DNA of 64,000 nucleotides from Kitasatospora purpeofusca (GCF_000718025.1 NZ_JODS01000003.1:1-64000); one strand, 5' to 3'; positions 7,631 to 16,721 are shown, numbered from the stretch's first letter. Translations and numbers: made by a program. Notes: generated from the sequence alone by a model not told the origin.

Positions 7631-9211
7631 GTGCTCCTTCAGCGCATTGCCAACCGGGGAATCCGACTGGGCACGCTCTTCGAGCGGGCCGCCGTCCGGA
7701 ACGGCGCGAACGTGGTGATCCTCGACCACGACCTCGACATCGCCCCCGAGCTGGGCCGGCGGTCCACCGTCGCCGAGCTCGCCGACCTGGTCGACGACCA
7801 CGCCTCCCGGCTGTGGGCCGCCGGGGTCCGACCGGGCCGCCGGGTGGTGGTCCACAAGTCGAACAGTTTCGACATCACCCTGCTCGCCTGCGCCACGGCC
7901 CGGATCGGCGCCGTCCCGGTGCTGCTCTCGCCCTATCTGGACGGCGCGACCGTCGCCGAGCTGGTCCGCCGCACCGACGAGCCGTTCCTGGTCACCGACG
8001 CGGTCAAGCTCGCCAAGGACCTGCCGGCCGAGGTCTTCGAGCTGGCCGCCACCGTCCTGCTGGCCTCCGGCAGCCACCCCGGCGCGGTCGAGCTGGCCGC
8101 CCTGGCCGGCTCGCCCCGGGTCGCGCCGGTCACCGCGCCGCCGGACCACCCGACCCTGATCACCCACACCTCCGGCACCACCGGCACGCCCAAGCTGGCC
8201 GTGCACACCGGCCGCACTCTGGAGGCCCGCTACCGGCCGCAGGCGCTCGTCCTGCGCCCGGTGGTCCCGGGCCGGGAGACCATCGCCATCCATGTCTCCT
8301 TCGTCCACTCCCGGCTGATCACCGCGCTGGCGATCTCGCTGTTCCGCGGCTTCCCGATCCTGGTGCTGGCCCACTCGGAGCCCGGGCACGTGGCCGAGCT
8401 GTTCGCCCGGCTGCGCCCCGGGATCCTGGAGGCCCACCCCAACTCCTTCATGGAGTGGGAGGAACTCGCCGGGGACCCGCGCCGCCCGCTGGCCAACGTC
8501 AAGCTGTTCTCCTCGACCTTCGACGCGATCCACCCCCGCACCGTGCGGACCATGCTCGCCGCCTCCGCCCGCACCGCGCCGGTCTTCGGCCAGCTGTACG
8601 GGCAGAGCGAGGTCGGCCCGGCGGTGGTGCGCTCGTTCTCCCGGCGGCGCGGCGCGGACGCGGACGGCCGCTGCGTGGGCATGCCCTTCCCCGGCTTCAC
8701 CGACGTCCGGGTGGTGAGCCGCAACGGCCGGCCGCCGTCGGCGGAGAACCCCGGGTACATCGAGGTCCGCAGCGACGGCCGGATCGTCACCTACCTCGGC
8801 GAGCAGGCCCGGTACGACCAGCAGGTCGAGGACGGCTGGTGGCGGATGGGCGACGTCGGCTACCGCACCCGCTGGGGCTGTGTGCACCTGCTGGACCGCG
8901 AGGTCGACCTGATCGAGGGCTTCGGCTCCACCCTGGCCGCCGAGGACGCGCTGTTCGCCCGCCTCCCCCAGCTCGCCGAGGTGGTGATCGTCCCCGGCGC
9001 GGACGGCCGGGCGGTGCCGGTGATCTGCACCAAGGACGACCTGCCGGTGGCACCGGCCGCCTGGCGGGCCGCCGCGGCGGGTCTGCCGCCGATGGCCGAT
9101 CCGGTGCAGTGGCGGCTGGGCGAGCTCCCGGCCACCGCCACCACCAAGATCAAGCGGCTGGAGCTGGCCCGCCGGCTGGCGGCCGCCGAGGACGACGGGC
9201 CGGTCCGGTGA
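7631..9211 (+). CDS. AMP-forming acyl-CoA synthetase-like ligase; candidate ATP-dependent diazotase (CreM-like)
   Basis: A 526-residue ANL-superfamily enzyme that activates a substrate as its adenylate. The phosphate-binding loop THTSGTTGTPK is at about 177-187, the A5 motif YGQSEVG at 322-328, a modified A7/A8 region GWWRMGDVGYR at 401-411 and the catalytic Lys in TTKIKRLEL at 505-513. Translation starts at GTG 7631 after GAGAGGGCGG, and the stop overlaps the next gene by four bases. In the cremeomycin pathway and other aspartate-nitrosuccinate pathways, homologues of this superfamily catalyse ATP-dependent diazotisation of an aryl amine with nitrite. The nearby CreE/CreD-like genes make that role attractive, but carboxylate activation is an equally valid family function. 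Confidence 0.85.
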   Translation: MLLQRIANRGIRLGTLFERAAVRNGANVVILDHDLDIAPELGRRSTVAELADLVDDHASRLWAAGVRPGRRVVVHKSNSFDITLLACATARIGAVPVLLSPYLDGATVAELVRRTDEPFLVTDAVKLAKDLPAEVFELAATVLLASGSHPGAVELAALAGSPRVAPVTAPPDHPTLITHTSGTTGTPKLAVHTGRTLEARYRPQALVLRPVVPGRETIAIHVSFVHSRLITALAISLFRGFPILVLAHSEPGHVAELFARLRPGILEAHPNSFMEWEELAGDPRRPLANVKLFSSTFDAIHPRTVRTMLAASARTAPVFGQLYGQSEVGPAVVRSFSRRRGADADGRCVGMPFPGFTDVRVVSRNGRPPSAENPGYIEVRSDGRIVTYLGEQARYDQQVEDGWWRMGDVGYRTRWGCVHLLDREVDLIEGFGSTLAAEDALFARLPQLAEVVIVPGADGRAVPVICTKDDLPVAPAAWRAAAAGLPPMADPVQWRLGELPATATTKIKRLELARRLAAAEDDGPVR

Positions 9212-10443
9212 CGGCGCGCCACGACGCCCCGGCCACCGTCCTGGTGGCCGGCGGCGGGATCGGCGGACTGGCCGCCGCGCTGGCCCTCGCCCGGGCCGGC
9301 CACCGGGCGGTGGTCCTGGAGCGGGCGCCGGAGTTCGCCGAGATCGGGGCGGGCATCCAGATCGCGCCGAACGGCATCCTCGCGCTGGAGCGGCTGGGCC
9401 TCGGCGACGCCGTCCGGGCGGCCGGGGTGCACATGGCCGAACTGCGCTTCATGGACGGCGTCACCGGCGAGCACGTCACCAGCCTGACCCTCACCGAGCG
9501 CTACCGGCAGCGGTTCGGCAACCCGTACGTGGTGGTGCACCGGGCCGAGCTGCACGGGCTGCTGCTGCGCGCCTGCCGGGACGAGCCGCGGATCGAGCTG
9601 CGCGCCGCGACCGCCGTCACCGGCTACCGGCAGGACGCCGGGGGCGCCACCGCGCTGCTGGCGGACGGCGGCTCGGTGCGCGGCGACGTGCTGCTCGGGG
9701 CGGACGGCATCCATTCGGCGGTCCGCGCCCAGCTGGTCGGCGACGGCGAGCCGCGGATCTCCGGGATCACCGTCTACCGGGCGGTGGTCCCGATGGAGCT
9801 GGTCCCCGAGGAGCTGCGGCTGCCCACCTCGGTGACCTGGTGGACCGGCCCGCACTGCCACTTCGTCCACTACCCGATCGCCGGCGGGGCGTTCCTCAAC
9901 CTGGCCGCCTCCCGGGACAACGGCGCCACCGAGGCGCTCGCCGGGGTGGCGGTGGACGAGGAGCTGGTCGGGGAGCAGCTGGCCGGTCTGACCGCGCCGA
10001 ACGCCCGGCGGCTGCTGGCGCTCGGCGAGGGCTGGCGCTCCTGGGTACTGGTGGACCGGGACCCGGTGCGGCGGTGGACGGACGGCCGGGTGGCGCTGCT
10101 GGGCGACGCCGCGCACCCGATGCTGCACTACGCGGCGCAGGGGGCCTGTCAGGCGCTGGAGGATGCCGTTCTGCTGGGCGAGTTGATGGTCGAGACCACT
10201 GAACTCACCGGCACCCTTGCCAGGTTCGCCTCCGAACGGCAGGCTCGTACGGCGGCGGTGCAGCGTGCCGCGCGGGAATCGATCCGGCTCTGGCACCCCG
10301 CGGGCGAGGCCGCGCGGACCAGGAACCGGCTGCTCGGAGCGCTCTCCGAGGGCGACTTGCACGAGCGGGTGGCCTGGATGCACGGCGTCAAGACCTTTTC
10401 ATCATCGGATGATCACAACTACGATTTCGAGCCGTGGGCATGA
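9208..10443 (+). CDS. FAD-dependent aromatic monooxygenase (salicylate hydroxylase-like)
   Basis: A 411-residue class A flavin monooxygenase, which uses NAD(P)H and O2 to hydroxylate an aromatic ring, sometimes with decarboxylation. The Rossmann motif VAGGGIGGLAAALAL begins near residue 13, the DG motif GADGIHSAVR is near 163-172 and the GD motif ALLGDAAHPML near 296, followed by AAQGACQALEDA. Closest in style to salicylate and 3-hydroxybenzoate hydroxylases. The GTG start overlaps the ligase stop by four bases and its own end overlaps the CreE-like gene, so the operon is translationally coupled. It probably hydroxylates the aminobenzoate-type ring made by the leftward genes. Confidence 0.9.
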   Translation: MTARHDAPATVLVAGGGIGGLAAALALARAGHRAVVLERAPEFAEIGAGIQIAPNGILALERLGLGDAVRAAGVHMAELRFMDGVTGEHVTSLTLTERYRQRFGNPYVVVHRAELHGLLLRACRDEPRIELRAATAVTGYRQDAGGATALLADGGSVRGDVLLGADGIHSAVRAQLVGDGEPRISGITVYRAVVPMELVPEELRLPTSVTWWTGPHCHFVHYPIAGGAFLNLAASRDNGATEALAGVAVDEELVGEQLAGLTAPNARRLLALGEGWRSWVLVDRDPVRRWTDGRVALLGDAAHPMLHYAAQGACQALEDAVLLGELMVETTELTGTLARFASERQARTAAVQRAARESIRLWHPAGEAARTRNRLLGALSEGDLHERVAWMHGVKTFSSSDDHNYDFEPWA

Positions 10444-12668
10444 TCGACAGTCACCTCCAGATCTGCGTCATCGGCGCGGGTCCTCGCGGTCTATCGGTGC
10501 TGGAACGACTCTGCGCGAACGAACGGTCCAGCCCCTCCGGGGCCACCGTCACCGTGCACGTGGTGGACCCGGCACCCCCCGGAGCGGGCCGGGTCTGGCG
10601 CACCGACCAGTCCCGACACCTCCTGATGAACACGGTGGCCTCACAGATCACCGTGTACACCGACGACAGCGTCCGGATCGACGGGCCCGTCGAACCCGGT
10701 CCCAGCCTGTACGAATGGGCGAAGTCGCTTGCCCCCGAGGGCAGTCCCGACCGGGACCCGGACCCGGCCCGGAACGGACCGGGCGGCAACGGACCGGGCG
10801 GCAACGAACCAGGCGTCCACGAACCGGCCGGCCGGGGACCGGACGGGCACGGACCGGGCGCCCCCGGCCGGCAGCCGGACGGCCCCGACGGGGCGGCCCT
10901 GGCCGAGGCCGCCGCCCTCGGGCCGAACACCTACCCGACCCGCGCCTTCTACGGCCACTACCTGCACGCCGCCTTCCGCGCCGTGGTCGCCGCCGCCCCG
11001 CCGACCGTGACCGTCCGGGTGCACCGCTCCCGGGCGGTCGCGATGGCCGACGCGCACGGCTTCCCCGGCGGCCCGCAGGGCGTCCGGCTGGAGGACGGCA
11101 CCCGGCTGAACCGGCTGGACGCCATCGTGCTCGCCCAGGGCCACCTCCCCGCCCGGCCCACCCCGCGCGAGGCCCGCACCGCCAGCCTGGCCAGGATCCA
11201 CCACCTCGACTACATCACCCCCGCCAACCCCGCCGACGTCCACGTCACCGCCCGCCCGGGCCAGAGCGTCCTGCTGCGCGGCCTCGGCCTCAACTTCTTC
11301 GACCACATGGCCCTGTTCACGCTCGGCCGGGGCGGCCGGTTCGAGCAGACGGACGGCGGCCTGGTGTACCGGCCCTCCGGCGCCGAGCCCCGGCTGTACG
11401 CCACCTCGCGGCGCGGCATCCCGTACCACGCGCGCGGCGAGAACGAGAAGGGCGCGTACGGCCGCCACCTGCCCCGGCTGCTCACCACCGAGGTGGTCGC
11501 CGAGCTGCGGGAGCGCACCCGCCGGGGCGGTCCGGTGCGGTTCGCCACCGACCTCTGGCCGCTGGTCTCCCGCGAGGTGGAGGCCGTCTACTACGGCGCG
11601 CTGCTCACCGCCCGGGCCCGCGGCGCCGAGCGCGAGGCGTTCACCGACCGCTTCCTGACCGCCGAGGACCCGGCCGCCGTGCTCGACGAGCACGGCATCC
11701 CCGAGGCCGACCGCTGGAGCTGGGACCGGCTCTCCCGCCCCTACGCCGGGCGGGAGTTCACCGACCGCGCGGACTTCCGCGACTGGCTGCTCGAGCATCT
11801 GCGCCAGGACGTCGCCGAAGCCAGGGCCGGGAACCTCAGCGGCCCGCTCAAGGCCGCCCTGGACGTGCTGCGCGACCTGCGCAACGAGATCCGGATGGCG
11901 GTCGACCACAGCGGCATCGCGGGCGACTCCTACCGGGACGACCTCGACGGCTGGTACACCCCGCTGAACGCCTTCCTCTCCATCGGACCGCCGGTGGAGC
12001 GGATCGAGCAGCTGATCGCGCTGATCGAGGCCGGGGTGGTGGAACTCCTCGGCCCCGGCACCGAGATCCGGATCGACCCGGTCGACCCGGCCTTCGCCGC
12101 GCACTCGACCGCCGTCCCGGGCCCGACGGTCCGGGCCACCGTGCTGGTCGAGGCCCGGCTGCCGGAACCCGACCTGCGGCGCACCGACGACCCGCTGCTG
12201 CGGCACCTGCTGGACACCGAGCAGTGCGCCACCTACCGGATCCCCGGCCCCGCCGGGACGGGCTACCCCACCGGCGGCCTCGCCGTCACCGAGCGGCCCT
12301 ACCGACTGCTGGACGGCCGCGGCCGGGCGCACCCGCGCCGCTTCGCGTACGGGGTGCCGACCGAGTCCGTGCACTGGGTCACCGCGGCGGGCATCCGGCC
12401 CGGCGTCGACTCGGTGACCCTCGGGGACTCCGACGCCATCGCCCGGGCGGTGCTGGCGCTCTCCCCCGCGCCCGAGTGGCCGACCGCCGCGGCCGGGTCC
12501 GCCGGCTCGGCGGAGTCCACCGGGGCGGCCGGGCCCGCCGGGCCCGTGGTGACGGCCGAGCCCAGCGGACCGGCGGTGTCCGCCGGGTCCACCGGGTCGG
12601 GGCGGTCCAACGGCTCCGTAGAGTCCGCCGGGTCAGCCGAGTCCGAACCGAGAGGCGTCGTCGTATGA
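10440..12668 (+). CDS. CreE-like FAD/NAD(P)-binding monooxygenase, predicted nitrosuccinate synthase
   Basis: A 742-residue flavoprotein of the FAD-NAD(P)-binding (PF13454-like) class. It opens with CVIGAGPRGLSVLERL (G12-G17 region) and contains a second dinucleotide segment ending in LAQGHLPARP. CreE and FzmM, which oxidise L-aspartate to nitrosuccinate, belong to this class, and the overlapping CreD-like lyase downstream supports the same reaction here. ATG 10440 gives an ATGA overlap with the upstream stop; GTG 10434 is an alternative. Odd features are a Gly/Pro/Asn-rich insertion at about 97-155 and a Ser/Gly/Ala-rich tail from about 682. N-hydroxylation of another amino donor is the main alternative. 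Confidence 0.78.
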   Translation: MIDSHLQICVIGAGPRGLSVLERLCANERSSPSGATVTVHVVDPAPPGAGRVWRTDQSRHLLMNTVASQITVYTDDSVRIDGPVEPGPSLYEWAKSLAPEGSPDRDPDPARNGPGGNGPGGNEPGVHEPAGRGPDGHGPGAPGRQPDGPDGAALAEAAALGPNTYPTRAFYGHYLHAAFRAVVAAAPPTVTVRVHRSRAVAMADAHGFPGGPQGVRLEDGTRLNRLDAIVLAQGHLPARPTPREARTASLARIHHLDYITPANPADVHVTARPGQSVLLRGLGLNFFDHMALFTLGRGGRFEQTDGGLVYRPSGAEPRLYATSRRGIPYHARGENEKGAYGRHLPRLLTTEVVAELRERTRRGGPVRFATDLWPLVSREVEAVYYGALLTARARGAEREAFTDRFLTAEDPAAVLDEHGIPEADRWSWDRLSRPYAGREFTDRADFRDWLLEHLRQDVAEARAGNLSGPLKAALDVLRDLRNEIRMAVDHSGIAGDSYRDDLDGWYTPLNAFLSIGPPVERIEQLIALIEAGVVELLGPGTEIRIDPVDPAFAAHSTAVPGPTVRATVLVEARLPEPDLRRTDDPLLRHLLDTEQCATYRIPGPAGTGYPTGGLAVTERPYRLLDGRGRAHPRRFAYGVPTESVHWVTAAGIRPGVDSVTLGDSDAIARAVLALSPAPEWPTAAAGSAGSAESTGAAGPAGPVVTAEPSGPAVSAGSTGSGRSNGSVESAGSAESEPRGVVV

Positions 12669-14080
12669 CCGCACACCCCAGCCCGCCGGCCCCGGCGGAG
12701 CCCGACACCGGCCTGCTCTCCCCCGTCCGGGCCGGCACCCCGGTCGAGGCGGCCGTGACCGACCGCGCCTGGCTCCAGGCCATGCTGGACGCCGAAGCGG
12801 CCCTGGCCCGTGCCCAGGCCGGCCTGGGCACGGTGCCGCCCGCCGCGGCCGCCGCGATCACCCGGGCCGCCCGGGCCGAGCGGTTCGACGTCCGCGAGCT
12901 GGCCCTGGCCTGCCGGGAGACCGCCAACCCGGTGGTCGGCCTGGTCCAGGCGCTGACCCGGGCGGTGGCCGCCGAGGACCCGGCCGCCGCCGAGTACGTG
13001 CACCGCGGCTCGACCAGCCAGGACATCCTGGACACCGGCGCCATGCTGGTCGCCGCCCGGGCCCTCACCCTGATCCGCGCCGACCTCGGCCGCACCGCCG
13101 ACGCGCTCGCCGGCCTCGCCGCCGAGCACCGGGACACCGTGCTCGCCGGGCGCACCCTCGCCCTGCACGCGGTGCCCACCACCTTCGGCCTCAAGGCGGC
13201 CGGCTGGCGCCGACTGGTGCTGGACGCCGACCGCCGGCTCGCCGCCGTCCTCGCGGACGGGCTGCCGGTCTCGCTGGGCGGCGCCGCCGGCACCCTGGCC
13301 GGCTACCTCGAGTACGCCCGGCTGGACGGCCCCGACCCGGAGGTGGACGCCGGCGACTACCTGGACCGGCTGCTGGACGCCTTCGCCGCCGAGACCGGGC
13401 TCGCCCGGCCGGACCTGCCCTGGCACGCGCTGCGCACCCCGATGGCCGACCTCGCCGCCGCGCTGGCCTTCACCGCCGGCGCGCTCGGCAAGATCGCGGT
13501 GGACGTGCAGTCACTGACCCGCACCGAGGTCGGCGAGGTGGTCGAACCGGCGGTGGCCGGACGCGGCGCCTCCTCCGCGATGCCGCACAAGCGCAACCCG
13601 GTGCTGGCCACCCTGCTGCGCAGCGCCGCCCTCCAGGTCCCGGTGCTCGCCGCCGGACTGACCCAGTGCCTGGTCACCGAGGACGAGCGCTCGGGCGGCG
13701 CCTGGCACGCCGAGTGGCTGCTGCTGCGCGAGTGCCTGCGGCTGGCCGGCGGCGCCGCGCACACCGCGGTCGAGCTGGCCGCGGGGCTGGTGGTCCGGCC
13801 GGAGCGGATGCGGGCCAACCTGGAGCTCACCGGCGGCCAGCTGGTCTCCGAGCGGATCGCCGCCCGGCTGGCGCCGAAGCTCGGCAAGGCGGTGGCCCGG
13901 CAGCTGCTCACCGAGGCCTCGCTGACCGCCGACCGGGAGGGCCGGCCGCTGGCCGAGGTGCTCGCCGAACAGGACGGGCTGGAGGGGCACTTCACCGCCG
14001 CGGAGATCGCGGAGCTGTGCGACCCGGCCGGGTACACCGGCATGGCCGGCGCCCTGGTGGACCGGGCGCTGCGGCACTGA
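12665..14080 (+). CDS. Fumarase/aspartase-superfamily lyase, CreD-like nitrosuccinate lyase
   Basis: A 471-residue lyase of the aspartase/fumarase superfamily, in sequence style closest to adenylosuccinate lyase and 3-carboxy-cis,cis-muconate cycloisomerase (PcaB). The superfamily signature SSAMPHKRNP lies at about 302-311, and the region-2 helix has the STSQDILDTG segment that bears the catalytic acid/base residues. CreD-type members cleave nitrosuccinate to fumarate and nitrous acid. Its ATG overlaps the stop of the CreE-like gene (ATGA), as expected for enzymes of one short pathway. Both purine adenylosuccinate lyase and true PcaB are possible by family, but the neighbours fit neither. Confidence 0.8.
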   Translation: MTAHPSPPAPAEPDTGLLSPVRAGTPVEAAVTDRAWLQAMLDAEAALARAQAGLGTVPPAAAAAITRAARAERFDVRELALACRETANPVVGLVQALTRAVAAEDPAAAEYVHRGSTSQDILDTGAMLVAARALTLIRADLGRTADALAGLAAEHRDTVLAGRTLALHAVPTTFGLKAAGWRRLVLDADRRLAAVLADGLPVSLGGAAGTLAGYLEYARLDGPDPEVDAGDYLDRLLDAFAAETGLARPDLPWHALRTPMADLAAALAFTAGALGKIAVDVQSLTRTEVGEVVEPAVAGRGASSAMPHKRNPVLATLLRSAALQVPVLAAGLTQCLVTEDERSGGAWHAEWLLLRECLRLAGGAAHTAVELAAGLVVRPERMRANLELTGGQLVSERIAARLAPKLGKAVARQLLTEASLTADREGRPLAEVLAEQDGLEGHFTAAEIAELCDPAGYTGMAGALVDRALRH

Positions 14081-14100
14081 GCGAGCCCGGGAGAACGGAG

Positions 14101-14136
14101 CGGGGACCTCGCGGGCACACGCCCGCGAGGTCCCCG
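14101..14136. terminator. Bidirectional terminator at the convergence of the two cluster operons
   Basis: A perfect 16-base stem (14101-14116 with 14121-14136), loop ACAC, lies between the ends of the rightward CreD-like gene and the leftward LuxC-like gene. Confidence 0.88.
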
Positions 14137-14176
14137 TCCGGGCCGACCCCGGACCAGCGCCGGTCCGGCCGCTGCT

Positions 14177-15592
14177 TCAGTCCCGGATGACGGTCTTGGT
14201 CCGCATCAGGAACTCCCCCAGGTAGCCGTCGTGCGGCACCCCGGGCCGGATCCAGTACGTCGGGTGGTCGCCCCGGTAGACGTTGCTGATGCTCGGCTCC
14301 CGGAGCAGCCGGTCGAACAGCGCGTCGTCCCCGGTGAGCGCGGTCAGCACCAGCGAGTTCCGCAGCGGCGCCACCCCCGCCTCCGGCGTCCACGGCGCCA
14401 CCCAGACGCAGGGGAAGGCGAGTTCGACGCCGGTCTGGTCGGCGTCCGGCCGGTCCAGCTGGTGCACGGCCGGGCGCAGCACCGCGCTGCCGTCGCCGAG
14501 TTCGGCCACCACGCCGTCCCCGCCGAGCCAGGCCCTGGTGCCGGCCGCCCGGCGCAGCAGGTACGCCTCGATCGCCCGGGCCTCGGCCACCGGCTGGACC
14601 GAGAGCACCGCCTTCTCGTCCTCCGGCGGCAGGCTCGGGATCCCGGCCAGCCGCTCCGCGATCGCCCGGGCCAGCGGCGCCGGGTCGCCCTCGACCAGCA
14701 CGGCGGTGGCGTTGATGCAGGCCACGCCGCCCTGGTGGGCGATCGAGTCGACGATGGTGTCCAGGTGCTCGCGCCAGTCGGTGTCCCGGGTGACCAGGAT
14801 CTTGGACCGGCCGGGGCCCTGCGGCAGCACGGTGCTGCCCGCGTACTTGCGGACCACCTCGTCGCCGCCGTAGACCATGCCCAGGTCGGCGCCGGCCAGG
14901 ATCTCGTCCGCGGCCTCGTGGTCGGTGGGCAGCAGCATCACCTGGTCGGCGGCGAAGCCCGCCAGCCGCAGCGCGGTGACCAGCCGGTGCGGGGTGAGCG
15001 GCTCACGGCGGGAGGGGCGGACGGCGACCCGGTAGCCGAGTGCCAGCGCCTCCAGCCAGAGCCCGTGCGGGCCGGGGTGGTTGCCGGCCGCGTGGACGGC
15101 GAAGACCTCGCCGCGACGGGTCCAGACGGCGCTGCCGTCGAGGGTGGCGCCGTCCCGCCAGTCGCTCACCGCGCCGGCCGGGCGGGCCCGGTAGGCGGAC
15201 CAGCCGGCCTTCTCGGCCGAGTCGGCGATGGCCCGGGTGGCGTCCCGGACGACCGTGATCGGCACCCCGGAGACCCGGGCCACGGCGCGCTCGTAGGACG
15301 GGAAGTCCAGGCCGTCGATGGTCTCCGAGGTGAAGATCCGGCCGGCCCGGGCCAGCGCGGCGAAGCGCTCCTCGGCCGGCAGCGACTCGGCCGCGTGCAG
15401 GGCGCGCATCGCCCGGGTGACGAACAGCTTCGGGACGAGGCTGAGTTCGGCGAACGGCGCGCCGGTGACGTCGGTCACCTCGGTGCGGCGCCGGGCCCGG
15501 AACGGCTCGCCGGGGCCGAGCGCGTCCAGTTGGAGCAGCGGCTGCTGCGCGGGCGGCTCGGACTGTGCGGGCGGCTGCGCGGGCTGCGTCAT
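14177..15592 (-). CDS. LuxC/GriD-like acyl reductase (aldehyde dehydrogenase superfamily)
   Basis: A 471-residue reductase that would take an activated acyl group to an aldehyde with NAD(P)H. It has the LuxC layout: an N-terminal substrate-binding part, the NAD(P) region AVHAAGNHPGPHGLW and the segment GGVACINATAV carrying the likely nucleophile Cys292. The ATG at 15592 shares one base with the stop of the LuxE-like gene (TGATG), so the two are made together. In grixazone biosynthesis a similar pair, GriC and GriD, forms a carboxylic acid reductase that makes 3-amino-4-hydroxybenzaldehyde. An aminohydroxybenzoate-type substrate is likewise plausible here. The N-terminus is Gln/Pro-rich for about 20 residues. 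Confidence 0.85.
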   Translation of the reverse strand: MTQPAQPPAQSEPPAQQPLLQLDALGPGEPFRARRRTEVTDVTGAPFAELSLVPKLFVTRAMRALHAAESLPAEERFAALARAGRIFTSETIDGLDFPSYERAVARVSGVPITVVRDATRAIADSAEKAGWSAYRARPAGAVSDWRDGATLDGSAVWTRRGEVFAVHAAGNHPGPHGLWLEALALGYRVAVRPSRREPLTPHRLVTALRLAGFAADQVMLLPTDHEAADEILAGADLGMVYGGDEVVRKYAGSTVLPQGPGRSKILVTRDTDWREHLDTIVDSIAHQGGVACINATAVLVEGDPAPLARAIAERLAGIPSLPPEDEKAVLSVQPVAEARAIEAYLLRRAAGTRAWLGGDGVVAELGDGSAVLRPAVHQLDRPDADQTGVELAFPCVWVAPWTPEAGVAPLRNSLVLTALTGDDALFDRLLREPSISNVYRGDHPTYWIRPGVPHDGYLGEFLMRTKTVIRD

Positions 15593-16704
15593 CAGTACAC
15601 CCCCTCGATCACGGTCTCGTTGTCGAACTCCTGGACCGGGGCGATGTCCGCCACCGCGTCGCCGAGGTGCCCGGGCAGCGCGGCGATCCGGGTGCCGTGG
15701 TCGCGCTCCAGGTTGTTGGGCATCAGCAGGCTCTTGGACACGTGGTGCATGACCACCTGCCCGCGCTCGCCGTACTCCACCGTCCGCCCGGTCTCCGGGT
15801 CGATCACGCCGAAGCTCATGTACGGCGAGTACGGGTCGTAGACGCAGGGGTCGTCGTCGGTCAGCCCGTGCCGCTCGCTGGCGTTGCCGAGGATCATGGT
15901 CGAGCCGTAGCCGCTGTAGAGCACGGCGTTCGGGAAGACCTCGGTGCGGTAGAGGTGGCGGGTGTCCGGGTCCATCTGGGTGCCGACCCAGTTGATCGCC
16001 CGGATCTTCTCGCCGACCAGCTTGGCGAGGCCGTCGCGGCGGGCGATCCGCTCCAGCACCGGTGGGGTGCACATCAGCACGCCGATGTCCTGGGTCTCCA
16101 GCAGGTACGCGACCTGGTCGACGATGTGCTCGGCGTACGCGCCGGCCTCGGCGCCCTTGCCGTCGGCGATCAGCCGCTTCACCCAGCGCGGGTCGAGGTC
16201 GACGGTGAAGGACAGGCCGCCGCGGTAGGCGGTCTGGGCCTTGATCACGTCGCCGACCATGTGCGGGCCGGTGGGGGCGACCACCAGCCAGTTGACGCCC
16301 TGCGGCACGCCGTGGCCGTCCAGTTGGGCGCTGGACCAACCGAGCAGCCGGTCCAGCCAGTCGCGCAGCAGCACGATCCGCTTGGGCGCGCCGGTGGTGC
16401 CGCCGCTCTCGTAGACGCCGACCACCTCGGGGCGGTCGCCGTAGCCGCGCGGGATCAGGTCCTCGACCCGGGCGGTGCGCAGTTCGCCGGCGAGGTTGGG
16501 GAACTTGGCGAGGTCGGCGTGGGTGCGGACCTCGGTGAGCGGGTCGAAGCCGAGGCCCGCGGCCCGGGCCAGCCAGAACGGCGAGCCGGTCTCCGGCGAG
16601 AAGTGCCAGCGCATCGCGGCGCGCAGGTACTCGTCGGGGTCCGGCACGGCGTCGAACGGCAGGTCGAGCAGCGGGTCGGCGGCGGGGTTGGCTGCAGCAG
16701 GCAC
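15592..16704 (-). CDS. LuxE/GriC-like acyl-protein synthetase (AMP-forming)
   Basis: A 370-residue member of the LuxE/phenylacetate-CoA-ligase-like branch of AMP-forming enzymes. The phosphate loop SGGTTGAPKR lies at about 99-108 and the later YSGYGSTM and GERGQVVMHHV segments correspond to the A5 and A7/A8 regions. LuxE-type proteins adenylate a carboxylic acid and hand it to the reductase partner, so this gene and the LuxC-like one should act as one carboxylic acid reductase. GTG 16704 is chosen because GAGGAAGGACC lies just upstream and longer starts would overlap the NTF2-like gene in a low-quality frame. Confidence 0.85.
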   Translation of the reverse strand: MPAAANPAADPLLDLPFDAVPDPDEYLRAAMRWHFSPETGSPFWLARAAGLGFDPLTEVRTHADLAKFPNLAGELRTARVEDLIPRGYGDRPEVVGVYESGGTTGAPKRIVLLRDWLDRLLGWSSAQLDGHGVPQGVNWLVVAPTGPHMVGDVIKAQTAYRGGLSFTVDLDPRWVKRLIADGKGAEAGAYAEHIVDQVAYLLETQDIGVLMCTPPVLERIARRDGLAKLVGEKIRAINWVGTQMDPDTRHLYRTEVFPNAVLYSGYGSTMILGNASERHGLTDDDPCVYDPYSPYMSFGVIDPETGRTVEYGERGQVVMHHVSKSLLMPNNLERDHGTRIAALPGHLGDAVADIAPVQEFDNETVIEGVY

Positions 16705-16721
16705 AGCGGTCCTTCCTCGGG

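Noticed and set aside
12665..14080. Housekeeping adenylosuccinate lyase (purB)
   Set aside because: Although purine genes occur later, this gene overlaps the CreE-like gene, lies in the biosynthetic operon, and resembles the PcaB branch.
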